The notes under the pieces are model-generated. The model was not told the DNA's origin, searched no databases, and saw only the letters and a program-made list of their open reading frames with translations. 44,875 bases of DNA. It comes from a virus. How positions within the stretch are numbered: the first letter of the stretch is position 1; every line of letters begins with the position of its first letter. This document shows, one piece after another, positions 37,047 through 44,875 of the stretch. The position numbers and the translations under genes are program-made. Location of the stretch: the IMG/VR virus record IMGVR_UViG_3300017917_001609, positions 1-44,875 of that record. One strand, given 5' to 3'.

Positions 37047-38576
37047 TTAAAAATCAGGTCCTTTTCCTGGTCCATAAGCACCGCCGAAGAATATTGATTG
37101 TAGTGCAGTATCCCAGGCATTATCTATTGTCGATCCGCTATATTTAACTCCTTCAAGTATGAATTTCCCTTCAGGATCTAAATGTCCTGTCTCTAAAGCT
37201 CTAATAAGGTTTACTAACGGATACTTGTTTCTATTAAGAAAATCTAACTGTGCAGTACCGTTTTCATCTTCGGCAGCTTTTAAATTTTTAAAATATTCTT
37301 CAAGTTTATTAACTTTAGTTTCATATTCAGTAACAGTCTCTCTCACCGTTGTGTTTGAAACTATTTCATCTGCTCTCCCTAAGCTAGTAACCCCCTCTCC
37401 AAGTATAGGATCCCAGTTAAAACTCTTTGCAAGCTCTACCCATTCTGGATTGTTTCCTATTGGGTTAGGACCGTCCCATAAAGCTTGTAGTCTTCTAAAT
37501 TTTACCAGAGGTTCTCTTAGTTTCTCAAATAACGGTAAGTATTTAGTTTTAACTATATTAACTAGGGGTGTACTCTTCTCTACATTATCAGCGACCGCTA
37601 CTACTTTTTTAGTCTCCTCACTTCCAAATTTAGCAAGTAAGCCTTTAAAGACTTCATCGTACATTTCATAAAATAATTTATTAACTTTTGAAACTTCTTT
37701 ATTAACAACAATATTAACAATATTCTGAATGCTTCCTGAGGTTTCTACTTGTAATGAAATAGTTCCGGCTGAACCTGCTAGGTTAGCTTTTAGAGAATCT
37801 ATAATATCACCAACAGAAATTAAATCAAGTTTAATATCAAAGCTTAAATCTTCATTTAAATTCCAAGAGTAGTTAGAAACTCTAGCCAGCATTCCATCGT
37901 AATTACAAGCTGTGTTTTCCTTATTTTCTTTTAATCTACTTTGTATTGTCTCAGGGTCTATATTATCATCGCTTTTGTAAAGTAAGTTCGGTATACTGTA
38001 GGCTCGGGTCTGTTGAATTTCTCCTTCGTTATCAAACCAGACTGTATTACCCCATTCCAAAACTACCGTATACCCTAGACGTAAATAAATAGCTTCTAAT
38101 GCTTCAAATTGTGATCTACTATAACATTTAATACTTACTTGAGCTTGTCTTAAAGATCCATTATTTTTATAGGCACTACTAATTCCCGTAATGCCCGGAG
38201 GTGGTTTTAAGCCCTGGTCTGTGCTTGTTAGAAAGCCATAGGCATTATTAACCCCGTACCCTACCCCGCCTTTTAAAGGTTCTAAAACAGCAGAATTGCT
38301 TCCGGTAGCAAAACTAGAAACCCCGTTCCATAAAACTAAATTTCTTGCTAGAGCTGTTCCCGCTACTTCGTTTACCGAAGTGTTTAAATTACTTGCTAGA
38401 GTTTTTGCTCTATCTGGTTCAATCTTTACTCCGGAAGTAAGTCTTACCCAGGCTGTGTTTGAATTAAATACAACCAAGTCTTCAGGAGCTTTCTGAGTTT
38501 TTGCAAGTTTAGCTTGCCTGACATTAATTTGTTTGTCTACATAGCTATCAAAAGGTAATCCTAATATCTTAGCCAT
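37047..38576 (-). CDS. Baseplate hub-like structural protein, part 1, 509 aa
   Basis: The middle contains SQFEALEAIYLRLGYTVVLEWGNTVW and MLARVSNYSWNLNEDLSFDIKLDLISVGDIIDSL, patterns that recur in large tail proteins of Bacteroidota myoviruses and suggest a hub or tail-tube-end function. A later region is helical (SKVNKLFYEMYDEVFKGLLAKF). It overlaps the LysM-like wedge gene by eight bases. T4 gp27 equivalence is a guess. Confidence 0.7.
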   Translation of the reverse strand: MAKILGLPFDSYVDKQINVRQAKLAKTQKAPEDLVVFNSNTAWVRLTSGVKIEPDRAKTLASNLNTSVNEVAGTALARNLVLWNGVSSFATGSNSAVLEPLKGGVGYGVNNAYGFLTSTDQGLKPPPGITGISSAYKNNGSLRQAQVSIKCYSRSQFEALEAIYLRLGYTVVLEWGNTVWFDNEGEIQQTRAYSIPNLLYKSDDNIDPETIQSRLKENKENTACNYDGMLARVSNYSWNLNEDLSFDIKLDLISVGDIIDSLKANLAGSAGTISLQVETSGSIQNIVNIVVNKEVSKVNKLFYEMYDEVFKGLLAKFGSEETKKVVAVADNVEKSTPLVNIVKTKYLPLFEKLREPLVKFRRLQALWDGPNPIGNNPEWVELAKSFNWDPILGEGVTSLGRADEIVSNTTVRETVTEYETKVNKLEEYFKNLKAAEDENGTAQLDFLNRNKYPLVNLIRALETGHLDPEGKFILEGVKYSGSTIDNAWDTALQSIFFGGAYGPGKGPDF

Positions 38577-38871
38577 TATTTATATCATTAAAACTAGTTA
38601 ATACTCTATCTAACGGAAAAGGGATACGTAATTGAACTCCCGGAACTGTGTAAAGTAAGTTATAAGCAATCTGAGGATTAGCTGCTGCAATGACCCAGTG
38701 TAAGGTAGAATCTCCGTAAAATTGATATGCTAGATTATCTAACCTATCTCCTGCTACTGGGTAGGTGTAAATATCATCTTCCCCGTACGGTATTTCTGGA
38801 TACCTGGTTAGGCCCTGATATTGAATCCCGGTTGAAGTTTTATATAAAGGTGCATCTGAATATCGGTTCAT
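38569..38871 (-). CDS. LysM-like baseplate wedge protein (gp53-like), 100 aa
   Basis: The core YTYPVAGDRLDNLAYQFYGDSTLHWVIAAANP...VPGVQLRIP is a LysM-like module as found in T4 gp53 and other tail proteins X. The N-terminal YPEIPYGEDDIY is a short extension. It lies between the tube-cap-like protein and the hub, as expected for a baseplate component. Confidence 0.78.
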   Translation of the reverse strand: MNRYSDAPLYKTSTGIQYQGLTRYPEIPYGEDDIYTYPVAGDRLDNLAYQFYGDSTLHWVIAAANPQIAYNLLYTVPGVQLRIPFPLDRVLTSFNDINNG

Positions 38872-38872
38872 G

Positions 38873-41080
38873 TTATCTACTCTTAGGTTTTACAACTTTA
38901 GGCGGCGTATCTTGCTTCTTCGCTGGTTTTACTGCTTGACTATTTGCTGCCATCATTGCGTCTAAATCTCTTAAAGGACCAACTTCAACTTTAGTCTTCT
39001 TAGCTGCTGCAGCTTTCCCGGCTTTAAAAAGTTCTCCGGTCGCAAACGGCTGTAAATTAGTTGCATTTATATAATCTGTTCCTTGTGAAGATCCTGAGCT
39101 GAAGGAGAAAGTGCCGGTCTTTGCATCATACTTGTTATTAAATTGATATGTTTTATTGTTTATACCTGGTCTTTCTGTATCCGTATTGTCTAGATAGGTA
39201 TTTGTAGCTCTTGCTGGGGTAATTAGTGCTGTTGATTTTTTATTACCAACCTGAGGTACAAAATCATGAATTGGAGTAAAGGAAACATTTACATCAAATA
39301 ATTTTGGAGTTTCCATTGTTCCTGTATCTACCCCACCTTCTGGTTCTGTTAATGCAATTTCCCAAGATGCTTCTTCTGGTATATTGTAAGTTAGGCTTGA
39401 AATAAAACCAGGCACAATATACAAATAATCTCCAATAGTTAACCTTACTAAGTTTCCTTTCATGTACCCGTTGGAATAATCTGGTGCTAGAGAAGAAGCA
39501 AGGTATTGTAGTTTTTGGTAGATTGACTTCATTTCGGCTCTTGATTGAGGGTGTACTTTAAAAGAAAAGCTAATATCCCTAGAAAAGCCAGTATAATTGT
39601 AAAAATTTTCTCCTCTACCTATGTACCTGATTGAGTTCCAGTCTGCTTTAAAGTTATCATTTATAGCTCCTAAAAATGCTCTAAAATGAACAAAGGTTGA
39701 AAAATTCGGATCAGCATTATCTATAACTTCAAATCTAAATTTTACTAAGTCTCTAGTTAATACGTCTGGGTCTAGTACAATATTATCGTAATACAGAGGT
39801 AGTATATTAATTCTATCTACCGTATCATTATCGTAGCTTGTAAGCTGTGTTCTGTTTCTTGTTCTTTTACCCGGGTTTCCTAAACCTACTCTCTGCTCTC
39901 TGTTGATTCTATTAGACTGGTAGTTAAAAGAAATTAACCCTAGTTGTGTTGGTATGTCTTTATTAGTCTTAAGTATTTCTTGTCTAAAGTCAGCTATACT
40001 ACCTAAACTTGTATTCCCTACTGCTCCAATTGCTGTTCTAGCAACTAATTGCTGCTGGGTGAAAGTATAAGTTCCCGTACCTACCGTGTTAGCAGGGTTC
40101 ATTGTTGGGAAAGAATTTGCAGGTCCTAAAAAATATACACTGTTTTGTCCTAAGAAATTAAGACTGTTAGTGTCTGTATTACCTGTATCGATTTGAATAT
40201 ACCCTAAATCACCTGCTTTATTAGAGACCCCTAAAGATCCTGTATAGTTTATTTTAGTATTTAAATTTACAGCAGTGTTTGCATAACCTAGAGATTTTTT
40301 TGTCTGGGTCTCAATATTACCTCCGTATACTCTATCAGAAGCAAATCCGATATTAGTCTGCCCTGACAGTTTTACATTAGGTCCCCCTAAGTAACTCATC
40401 ACAGCCTGACTATTAAAACCTGAAGCTGGTGTTGGCACTAGCCCAAGTTTAAAACCTTCTGTTAAAGCTGTTGCTAATTCGGTAGTATCTTTAAAGCCGT
40501 TTATTTTAGACTTATATAGGATTGTTAACCTATTTGTATTCTCATCTTTATGATCATTTTTGTAGATGTAATCATATTTCTGAGTTGGGTCAAAGATTGG
40601 GAATAAACCCTGCTTTTCTATATGTAATCCTGTTCCGGCAGCACCAACCTGGGCAAGTGTCATCAAAGGATTATACAATCCTGAGATTGGGGTTGCTCTG
40701 TTGGGTCTTCCTGGTACTATTGGATTCTGTAAAGAAAGTAATTCTTGTTTGGCTACAAAAAGTAAACCTTCAGTAGTTAGTAAGAATTTTCCTATTCTTT
40801 CTAAATCATCTACCCTATCATTAAGAGCATTCTTAGGATCTCTTAATAAGAAATCTGGAAATGGTGCATTAGGATCTGAATTAACTCCTGGTAGTGGTTG
40901 TTGAATGAAAGGCTGTCCACTACTACCTCCACCCGGTCTATCATTACCAAATTTTAAGCTTCTTTGATTAAAAGGAGTTTCCAAAGCATTAACCGGCCCG
41001 GCTTTTGTTTTGTATTTTGCCTGGTATGGATTATCCTTATAAAAGGATGATAGGTCGGTTAATAAATCCTTTAGTGCCAT
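38873..41080 (-). CDS. Large tail/baseplate protein, tube-cap (gp48/54)-like, 735 aa
   Basis: A Pro/Gly-rich N-terminal 100 residues lead to a long beta-rich region. The recognisable part is near residues 430-590: KFRFEVIDNADPNFSTFVHFRAFLGAINDNF, YIGRGENFYNYTGFSRDISFSFKVHP and MKGNLVRLTIGDYLYIVPGFISSL, typical of proteins that cap or initiate the tail tube. The C terminus is basic (KKTKVEVG, KPKSR). Position next to the wedge and hub genes supports this. Exact T4 counterpart is unsure. Confidence 0.72.
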   Translation of the reverse strand: MALKDLLTDLSSFYKDNPYQAKYKTKAGPVNALETPFNQRSLKFGNDRPGGGSSGQPFIQQPLPGVNSDPNAPFPDFLLRDPKNALNDRVDDLERIGKFLLTTEGLLFVAKQELLSLQNPIVPGRPNRATPISGLYNPLMTLAQVGAAGTGLHIEKQGLFPIFDPTQKYDYIYKNDHKDENTNRLTILYKSKINGFKDTTELATALTEGFKLGLVPTPASGFNSQAVMSYLGGPNVKLSGQTNIGFASDRVYGGNIETQTKKSLGYANTAVNLNTKINYTGSLGVSNKAGDLGYIQIDTGNTDTNSLNFLGQNSVYFLGPANSFPTMNPANTVGTGTYTFTQQQLVARTAIGAVGNTSLGSIADFRQEILKTNKDIPTQLGLISFNYQSNRINREQRVGLGNPGKRTRNRTQLTSYDNDTVDRINILPLYYDNIVLDPDVLTRDLVKFRFEVIDNADPNFSTFVHFRAFLGAINDNFKADWNSIRYIGRGENFYNYTGFSRDISFSFKVHPQSRAEMKSIYQKLQYLASSLAPDYSNGYMKGNLVRLTIGDYLYIVPGFISSLTYNIPEEASWEIALTEPEGGVDTGTMETPKLFDVNVSFTPIHDFVPQVGNKKSTALITPARATNTYLDNTDTERPGINNKTYQFNNKYDAKTGTFSFSSGSSQGTDYINATNLQPFATGELFKAGKAAAAKKTKVEVGPLRDLDAMMAANSQAVKPAKKQDTPPKVVKPKSR

Positions 41081-41367
41081 TAAGGGTAGGTTGTTCCTTT
41101 TTCTGGATTTTTGTATTTGCTTGGTGTTTTACCGTTTAGGTCTAGTACAGAGGGCTGCGGTAATACGTTATTCATTCCATCATTGTATTGATTGAAGGCT
41201 GTATTAACTGCACTAACACTTGCACCGTCTAAAGAATAACCAGGTGTTCCTGCTAGATCGGCATGCATTTTAGAAGCCTGTGTAGCTAAAGGATTTACAG
41301 CTGGTGTTGCTCCGTCGTATGGTGTGTAGACTGAGCCTTTGTTAAGAAGTATATCTTGTATTCCCAT
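41080..41367 (-). CDS. Small virion protein, 95 aa
   Basis: A short Pro/Asn/Gly-rich protein (LLNKGSVYTPYDGATPAVNPLATQ ... TPSKYKNPEKGTTYP) with little predicted core, sharing its last base with the next gene (TAATG). Small proteins of this kind lie after the tape measure in several Bacteroidota phages. Function unknown; presumably structural. Confidence 0.7.
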   Translation of the reverse strand: MGIQDILLNKGSVYTPYDGATPAVNPLATQASKMHADLAGTPGYSLDGASVSAVNTAFNQYNDGMNNVLPQPSVLDLNGKTPSKYKNPEKGTTYP

Positions 41368-41380
41368 GGTATTATTTAAT

Positions 41381-41388
41381 TATAAATA
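41381..41388 (-). promoter_or_regulatory. TATTTATA late-type box before 41080-41367
   Basis: The minus strand reads AATATTTATAATT, 13 bases before the ATG. No TTG at -33. Confidence 0.5.
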
Positions 41389-41397
41389 TTTGTAAGT

Positions 41398-43806
41398 TTA
41401 AATAGGTGCGCTATAGTCCACTGCACCGCCGAAAGTCTTAGATCCCCTACCCACTCCGTAATCTTGTCTTGCATTGGCATTGCCGATTGCAGCACCGTTT
41501 AGATTAAGGTTTATCTGGGTATTCGCAGGTGCTATGCTTATCTCACTCTTGACTGGTTGTGATTGTGTTGTTTGTGCTTGTGGTCTTATAGAACCCTTAG
41601 GTCCTGATATCATATCGTTAACATTGATTGGATTGGTTGTTGCAATAATGTTATCGTTATCGTTTAGTTTGTAAGCTCCTTCAGGTGCAAGTAAGGTTCT
41701 TTTTCCATATCCTGATCCTCCTTGTCCTGGTGAGAATAAGTCACCTGCATTTATTGCAGCTGTTAATGTAGCTATAAGTCCTATAGCTCCAGCAATACCC
41801 GCAATCCAACCAACTGCCGGAACTGCTGATGCGCTTTGCACTACTGATGCTCCCGCGTTTGCAATGTTGGCTGTTGCTGCTTGTTTAGCCTTAGTTCCAA
41901 AAAGTCCCATTGCTGCAGCAGACATAGCTATTGATGTTATTAACCTAGTAGTTATTGTTGTTGCGATTAATCCTACAATGGTATAAATACCTTGCATACT
42001 TGTTAAGAAAGACCCAATCGGACCTGCTACAAAATCACCAAAAGTAGCAGATAATTTATCTGTAGCTGCTTGGAATTTGTCTTGTACAGACAATGCTTCC
42101 ACTCTCTTCCTTAAATCTTCATCAGCAATATTAGCAATTTCTTGTTCTGTCTTACCTCTATATTCCTGCTTGAACAACATCTCAGATAATTCATTCGAAC
42201 TCATACCTAAAGATTTAGCATAAGCTTCTTGTTGAACTGCAGTCATGTTAGTGAAATCGCTAAATGTTCCTATTTGAGAATTTAGTTCATCCATTAGCTT
42301 TGACTGTTGATTTGTTAAGGCATAATAACGAGCTTGTTCTAAGTTGATCTGTTTACCGGTTAGTAATTCAGCTGCTAATTCATTTTCGATAGAGGATTGG
42401 AAGTCTAGAAGTCCTGAGGATACTTTTCCTAAAGTCTCCATACTAATTCCTAAAGCTTTTGATTTTGCTACTGCCTCTGTTAAAGCCTGGGTAGATCCTC
42501 TAAATTGAACTAATGTATATGCAGATGCTTTTCCAACTTCTGCTAGAACTGCTTTTTGATTTATTTGTGTTTTATATTGCTGTGAAACTTGATGAGTTGT
42601 TCTCAGCTGTGATTTATAAACTTCGTCAGAATCTTTTCCAAATGCTGCATATTGTGCTTGTAAGCCTCCTGCTTCTTGTTCTGTCAAGCCAACAAGTTTA
42701 TTCAATCTTGCAAAAGTGTTTGCTGATTCTGTTGTCACTTTACCTACCGATCCTAACTTCTCCTGTAGTACTCCAAAGCTCTTAGTCATATCTCGACTAG
42801 TGATAAACATATCATCTAGGCTTAATGCAGCAGCAGAGAATTGTGCATTTAGTAGTAAAGCTTCTCCTTTTGAAATAGTTAGGTTTTTCTGAAGCTCAGT
42901 GGTTGATTTATCCGAGCTTAGGAAGCTTTTTACTAAAGCGGTTACTCCCATAGTAATTAAGGTTAATGGGTCTTTTAAATCCGCAAGTAAACCTTTACCA
43001 GTTTCTTTCGCAATCGCTTTTAGAGTCTGCATCTTCGTAGGAAGTTGTTTTCCTGCGTCCGCAGCTTCTTTCATCTCCTTAGTTACCTTCTGTAAAGCTT
43101 TAGCAGAAGCATTCCCCAGTCCTGGTATTTTTCCTATAAGGTTTGAAAGCTTTCCAGCAACTCCAAGTTTCTCATCTATTTCATCTAGTAGTTCTTTTTC
43201 TTTTTCTCGTTCTAGATTTTGATTTTTTAATTCATCAGAAACTAATTTAGTGTATAGTAATTGCCTCTCTAAAGGATCTAATAATTCAGTTCTACGTTCA
43301 ACTTCTTTTTCAACAGCTGCTAGTTGCTCTTTCAGACCTGTTAACTTAGCCTGATTAAGTTGTTCACCTTGTTCTACTTTTTTTAGCTCTTCCTCTATTT
43401 CTTTTACCAGGTTGTTTTGAAGTTGAACTGCTCTGGAGGTTTTATCTACTTGTTTTTTACGTTCTTCTGTAATGGAGTTTTCTAATCCACGTATTGTTAA
43501 GTTTGCTTTAGCTATTAAATCGTTGTTTTTTGAAATTTCTTTTGTTTTCTGTACAACCGAGTTTAGTTCTGTATTTTGATCCTTAATAGCTTTTTGAAGT
43601 TTCTTATTTATATCTAAAGTGTCAGATTCTCTCTGTGAGAGTCTGGTCTGAATACCTAAAGCTTCTTTTAGAGATTCTAAGTAAGCAGTAGACACAGAAT
43701 AACCTTCTTCTTGAATTTTTAAACGTTGTTCAAGTAAGTTATTTTGCTGTCTTAGTAGGTTGTTTTCCTCTGCTAATTTCTTAGGATCTTGATTATTATC
43801 AGCCAT
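41398..43806 (-). CDS. Tail tape measure protein, 802 aa
   Basis: The first 220 residues are a charged coiled coil (NLLRQQNNLLEQRLKIQEEG, KEIEEELKKVEQGEQ). A central helical region follows, then hydrophobic membrane-active stretches (GPIGSFLTSMQGIYTIVGLIATTI near 595-620; AVPAVGWIAGIAGAIGLIATLTAAI near 660-690) and a polar, beta-like tail ending GGAVDYSAPI. This is the usual tape-measure layout. Length sets the tail tube; 802 residues would suggest a tail of about 120 nm by the rough 1.5 angstrom per residue rule. The late-type box lies four bases before the ATG. Confidence 0.87.
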   Translation of the reverse strand: MADNNQDPKKLAEENNLLRQQNNLLEQRLKIQEEGYSVSTAYLESLKEALGIQTRLSQRESDTLDINKKLQKAIKDQNTELNSVVQKTKEISKNNDLIAKANLTIRGLENSITEERKKQVDKTSRAVQLQNNLVKEIEEELKKVEQGEQLNQAKLTGLKEQLAAVEKEVERRTELLDPLERQLLYTKLVSDELKNQNLEREKEKELLDEIDEKLGVAGKLSNLIGKIPGLGNASAKALQKVTKEMKEAADAGKQLPTKMQTLKAIAKETGKGLLADLKDPLTLITMGVTALVKSFLSSDKSTTELQKNLTISKGEALLLNAQFSAAALSLDDMFITSRDMTKSFGVLQEKLGSVGKVTTESANTFARLNKLVGLTEQEAGGLQAQYAAFGKDSDEVYKSQLRTTHQVSQQYKTQINQKAVLAEVGKASAYTLVQFRGSTQALTEAVAKSKALGISMETLGKVSSGLLDFQSSIENELAAELLTGKQINLEQARYYALTNQQSKLMDELNSQIGTFSDFTNMTAVQQEAYAKSLGMSSNELSEMLFKQEYRGKTEQEIANIADEDLRKRVEALSVQDKFQAATDKLSATFGDFVAGPIGSFLTSMQGIYTIVGLIATTITTRLITSIAMSAAAMGLFGTKAKQAATANIANAGASVVQSASAVPAVGWIAGIAGAIGLIATLTAAINAGDLFSPGQGGSGYGKRTLLAPEGAYKLNDNDNIIATTNPINVNDMISGPKGSIRPQAQTTQSQPVKSEISIAPANTQINLNLNGAAIGNANARQDYGVGRGSKTFGGAVDYSAPI

Positions 43807-43810
43807 ATAT

Positions 43811-43818
43811 TATAAATA
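43811..43818 (-). promoter_or_regulatory. TATTTATA late-type box before tape measure gene
   Basis: Four bases upstream of the ATG at 43806, right after a terminator; no -33 TTG. Confidence 0.6.
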
Positions 43819-43823
43819 TGAAA

Positions 43824-43845
43824 AGGCACCGGTTTTACGATGCCT
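43824..43845 (-). terminator. Intrinsic terminator between chaperone and tape measure genes
   Basis: An 8-bp stem (AGGCAUCG with CGGUGCCU, one G-U pair) around UAAAAC is followed by UUUU. The first two bases overlap the stop of the 43844 frame. Confidence 0.72.
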
Positions 43846-44149
43846 ATCCGTTGTATGCTGTTTTTTTACCTTTCGCGTAATCCGGTACTTGGACGGTACC
43901 TGATTTAATTTTAGAAGCTAACTCTTCTGGTGATTCTTGTTTGTTTTGTTTATCGTAATATTCTTTTATTTGATGAAAAATATATTTCCTCAAATGAATA
44001 GGGAGTTCATAAATTTCTCCGAAAGAATATCCACCATTACCATGAAAGACTATTTGATGTATTTGATCAAAAATATGTCTTCTATGCTCAGAAGTCAGGC
44101 CAAAAAAAGCTAACAGTAATTGGGAGTGTGATGTCCTCCTCAACACCAC
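43844..44149 (-). CDS. Tail chaperone second frame (gp51-like), probably made only by frameshift
   Basis: The frame encodes RHIFDQIHQIVFHGNGGYSFGEIYELPIHLRKYIFHQIKEYY, a small helical protein like T4-type gp51 or the second part of tail chaperones. It overlaps the end of the gp26-like gene by 62 bases and contains no ATG anywhere; the only start is a GTG at 44149. The overlap holds a T7 run on the minus strand where both frames read Phe-Phe. A +1 (or -2) slip would join residue 240 of the upstream protein to GLTSEHRR, making a fusion of about 325 residues, in the manner of lambda G/GT. The real 5' boundary is therefore uncertain. Confidence 0.72.
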   Translation of the reverse strand: MVLRRTSHSQLLLAFFGLTSEHRRHIFDQIHQIVFHGNGGYSFGEIYELPIHLRKYIFHQIKEYYDKQNKQESPEELASKIKSGTVQVPDYAKGKKTAYNG

Positions 44150-44822
44150 CTACGTCAACAGTAACATTTAAATCAATGTCTGGTTGAACTTTCTTAACAT
44201 ATTCACGTAATGCTTTTGAATCTCTTGCAAGTAATCCATTATCAACAAAGCTTCTGATTGCTCCAGGTTCTCTATTACCTTCTACAGAAGTAATCATGAA
44301 TTTCAATCTTGTTGACAATTCTGGATTTAAATTTTTGTCGATTTTCTTTAGACCTTCTAATTCTTTTCTCACTTTCTCCTCATCACCCACAGTCATTACT
44401 TTGAAAGTAATCTTGGTTTTTGTGAAAGGCAGTTCATAGTTAAATTCATTAACATGAGGAGTGATTAAAGATTCGTCAAAAGGTTTATCTTCTAAAGTTG
44501 TTAAATCAATAATATGCTTTTGTCCACCGTAGCTAAATTCATAATCCTTACCGTAACCTAAGATACGGGCAGCAATCATTACTGCATTTTGATCTCCGGT
44601 AACTAAGTCGCTGTAATTTACTTTTGATACAATCAAAGACTGTAGTAGTTTGTCAATTACAATTCCTTTCTGGATGTAGTTTTGATTTGTTAGAATGTCT
44701 TCCTCTTTTGCGGTCATGTACTTCATTTCAAGTTTACCGCTGGCAAGTGGAGAATCTTTAGGGTAAAGTAATCCTTTAGAAGGAAGATCAATAACCTCGG
44801 TTGGGAATTTAAAGTCTGTCAT
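44088..44822 (-). CDS. T4-like baseplate protein gp26 family (tape-measure chaperone), 244 aa
   Basis: The N terminus (EVIDLPSKGLLYPKDSPLASGKLEMKYMTAKEEDILTNQNYI) and the IAARILGYGKDYEF segment are hallmarks of the T4 baseplate protein family of gp26. In related phages this gene precedes a small gp51-like protein and the tape measure, as here. The C terminus reads ITLPITVSFFWPDF, with the Phe codons forming the T7 slip site. It is the first gene of the visible tail operon. Confidence 0.85.
   Translation of the reverse strand: MTDFKFPTEVIDLPSKGLLYPKDSPLASGKLEMKYMTAKEEDILTNQNYIQKGIVIDKLLQSLIVSKVNYSDLVTGDQNAVMIAARILGYGKDYEFSYGGQKHIIDLTTLEDKPFDESLITPHVNEFNYELPFTKTKITFKVMTVGDEEKVRKELEGLKKIDKNLNPELSTRLKFMITSVEGNREPGAIRSFVDNGLLARDSKALREYVKKVQPDIDLNVTVDVGGVEEDITLPITVSFFWPDF
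44102..44108 (-). promoter_or_regulatory. T7 slippery run: candidate programmed frameshift site
   Basis: On the minus strand AGC TTT TTT TGG in the gp26 frame becomes GCT TTT TTT GGC in the gp51 frame. A tRNA-Phe on UUU can re-pair perfectly after a +1 or -2 slip. A GAGGAGGAC stretch lies about 26 bases upstream. Confidence 0.6.
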
Positions 44823-44848
44823 ATACTGGTTTGTTGTAACTATTCTAT

Positions 44849-44858
44849 TATAAATATA
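44849..44858 (-). promoter_or_regulatory. TATATTTATA late-type box before gp26-like gene
   Basis: Lies 26 bases before the ATG at 44822; the window ends too soon to judge a full -33 region. Confidence 0.5.
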
Positions 44859-44875
44859 TAAGAAATACGTTTTAT

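Noticed and set aside
37159-37671. A 170-codon plus-strand frame within the hub gene.
   Set aside because: The sequence is Ser/Leu-rich without a domain, and it lies wholly antisense to a well-supported structural gene.
17818-44858. T4-type late promoters TATAAATA.
   Set aside because: The motif TATAAATA is on the plus strand, so in the sense of the genes it reads TATTTATA. It is therefore described as a separate box rather than a true T4 late promoter.
1-44875. tRNA genes, CRISPR arrays, insertion sequences, reverse transcriptase or integrase.
   Set aside because: No cloverleaf, regularly spaced repeats, transposase or RT motif could be seen. No attachment site or replication origin was apparent either.

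Overview
The window is a contiguous segment of an AT-rich, tailed-phage genome with a contractile-tail (T4-like baseplate) module, most likely infecting a member of the Bacteroidota. The host assignment rests on three things. Two exported proteins end in type IX secretion (T9SS) sorting-like domains, a secretion system confined to that phylum. The promoters resemble the Bacteroidota TTTG/TAnnTTTG architecture. Many start regions are A-rich and lack a strong Shine-Dalgarno. Every credible gene lies on the minus strand, so transcription runs from high to low coordinates. Coding density is very high and no gap exceeds 300 bases.

Layout in transcription order. (1) 44.8-34.1 kb, tail module: a gp26-like baseplate/tape-measure chaperone with an ATG-less overlapping second reading frame (probable programmed frameshift), tape measure, large tube-cap-like protein, LysM-like wedge protein, two-part hub, GH108-like virion lysozyme and a small virion protein. 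(2) 34.1-24 kb, replication and recombination: small family-A polymerase, gp32-like SSB, UvsX/RecA, an HNH homing endonuclease inserted into a terminator, two proteins sharing an N-terminal leader, 5'-3' exonuclease, DnaB-type helicase and a B12-dependent class II ribonucleotide reductase. (3) 24-12.7 kb, an island of exported, membrane and lysis proteins: secreted HExxH metallopeptidase, cohesin/dockerin-like T9SS protein, CsgG-like lipoprotein, outer-membrane beta-barrel, dockerin-like protein carrying an inserted C-type lectin domain, GH19 endolysin, holin-like and other membrane proteins, and a second T9SS-type protein. (4) 12.7-0 kb, accessory genes: two metallophosphoesterases, an SPFH protein, polynucleotide-kinase-like ATPase, a Prs-like plus Nampt-like pair matching the NARP1 NAD+-rebuilding anti-defence pathway, a DUF7666-nucleotidyltransferase fusion, an Rnl5-type RNA ligase, another HNH endonuclease and a QueC homologue that has lost its zinc cysteines.

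Regulation is readable. Sixteen promoters share a strict TTG-N20-TATCTTTA-like pattern (one N19), often with the TTG embedded in the stem of the preceding gene's terminator. A second box, TATTTATA without the upstream TTG, sits 3-26 bases upstream of tail, lysis and exported-protein genes and looks like a late promoter. The two leader-sharing proteins carry both.

The most notable candidates are the cohesin/dockerin/lectin/T9SS surface-protein island, the NARP1 pair, the tail-chaperone frameshift, the terminator-embedded promoters and the zinc-less QueC. All functional assignments are from reading the sequence; no database search was run.
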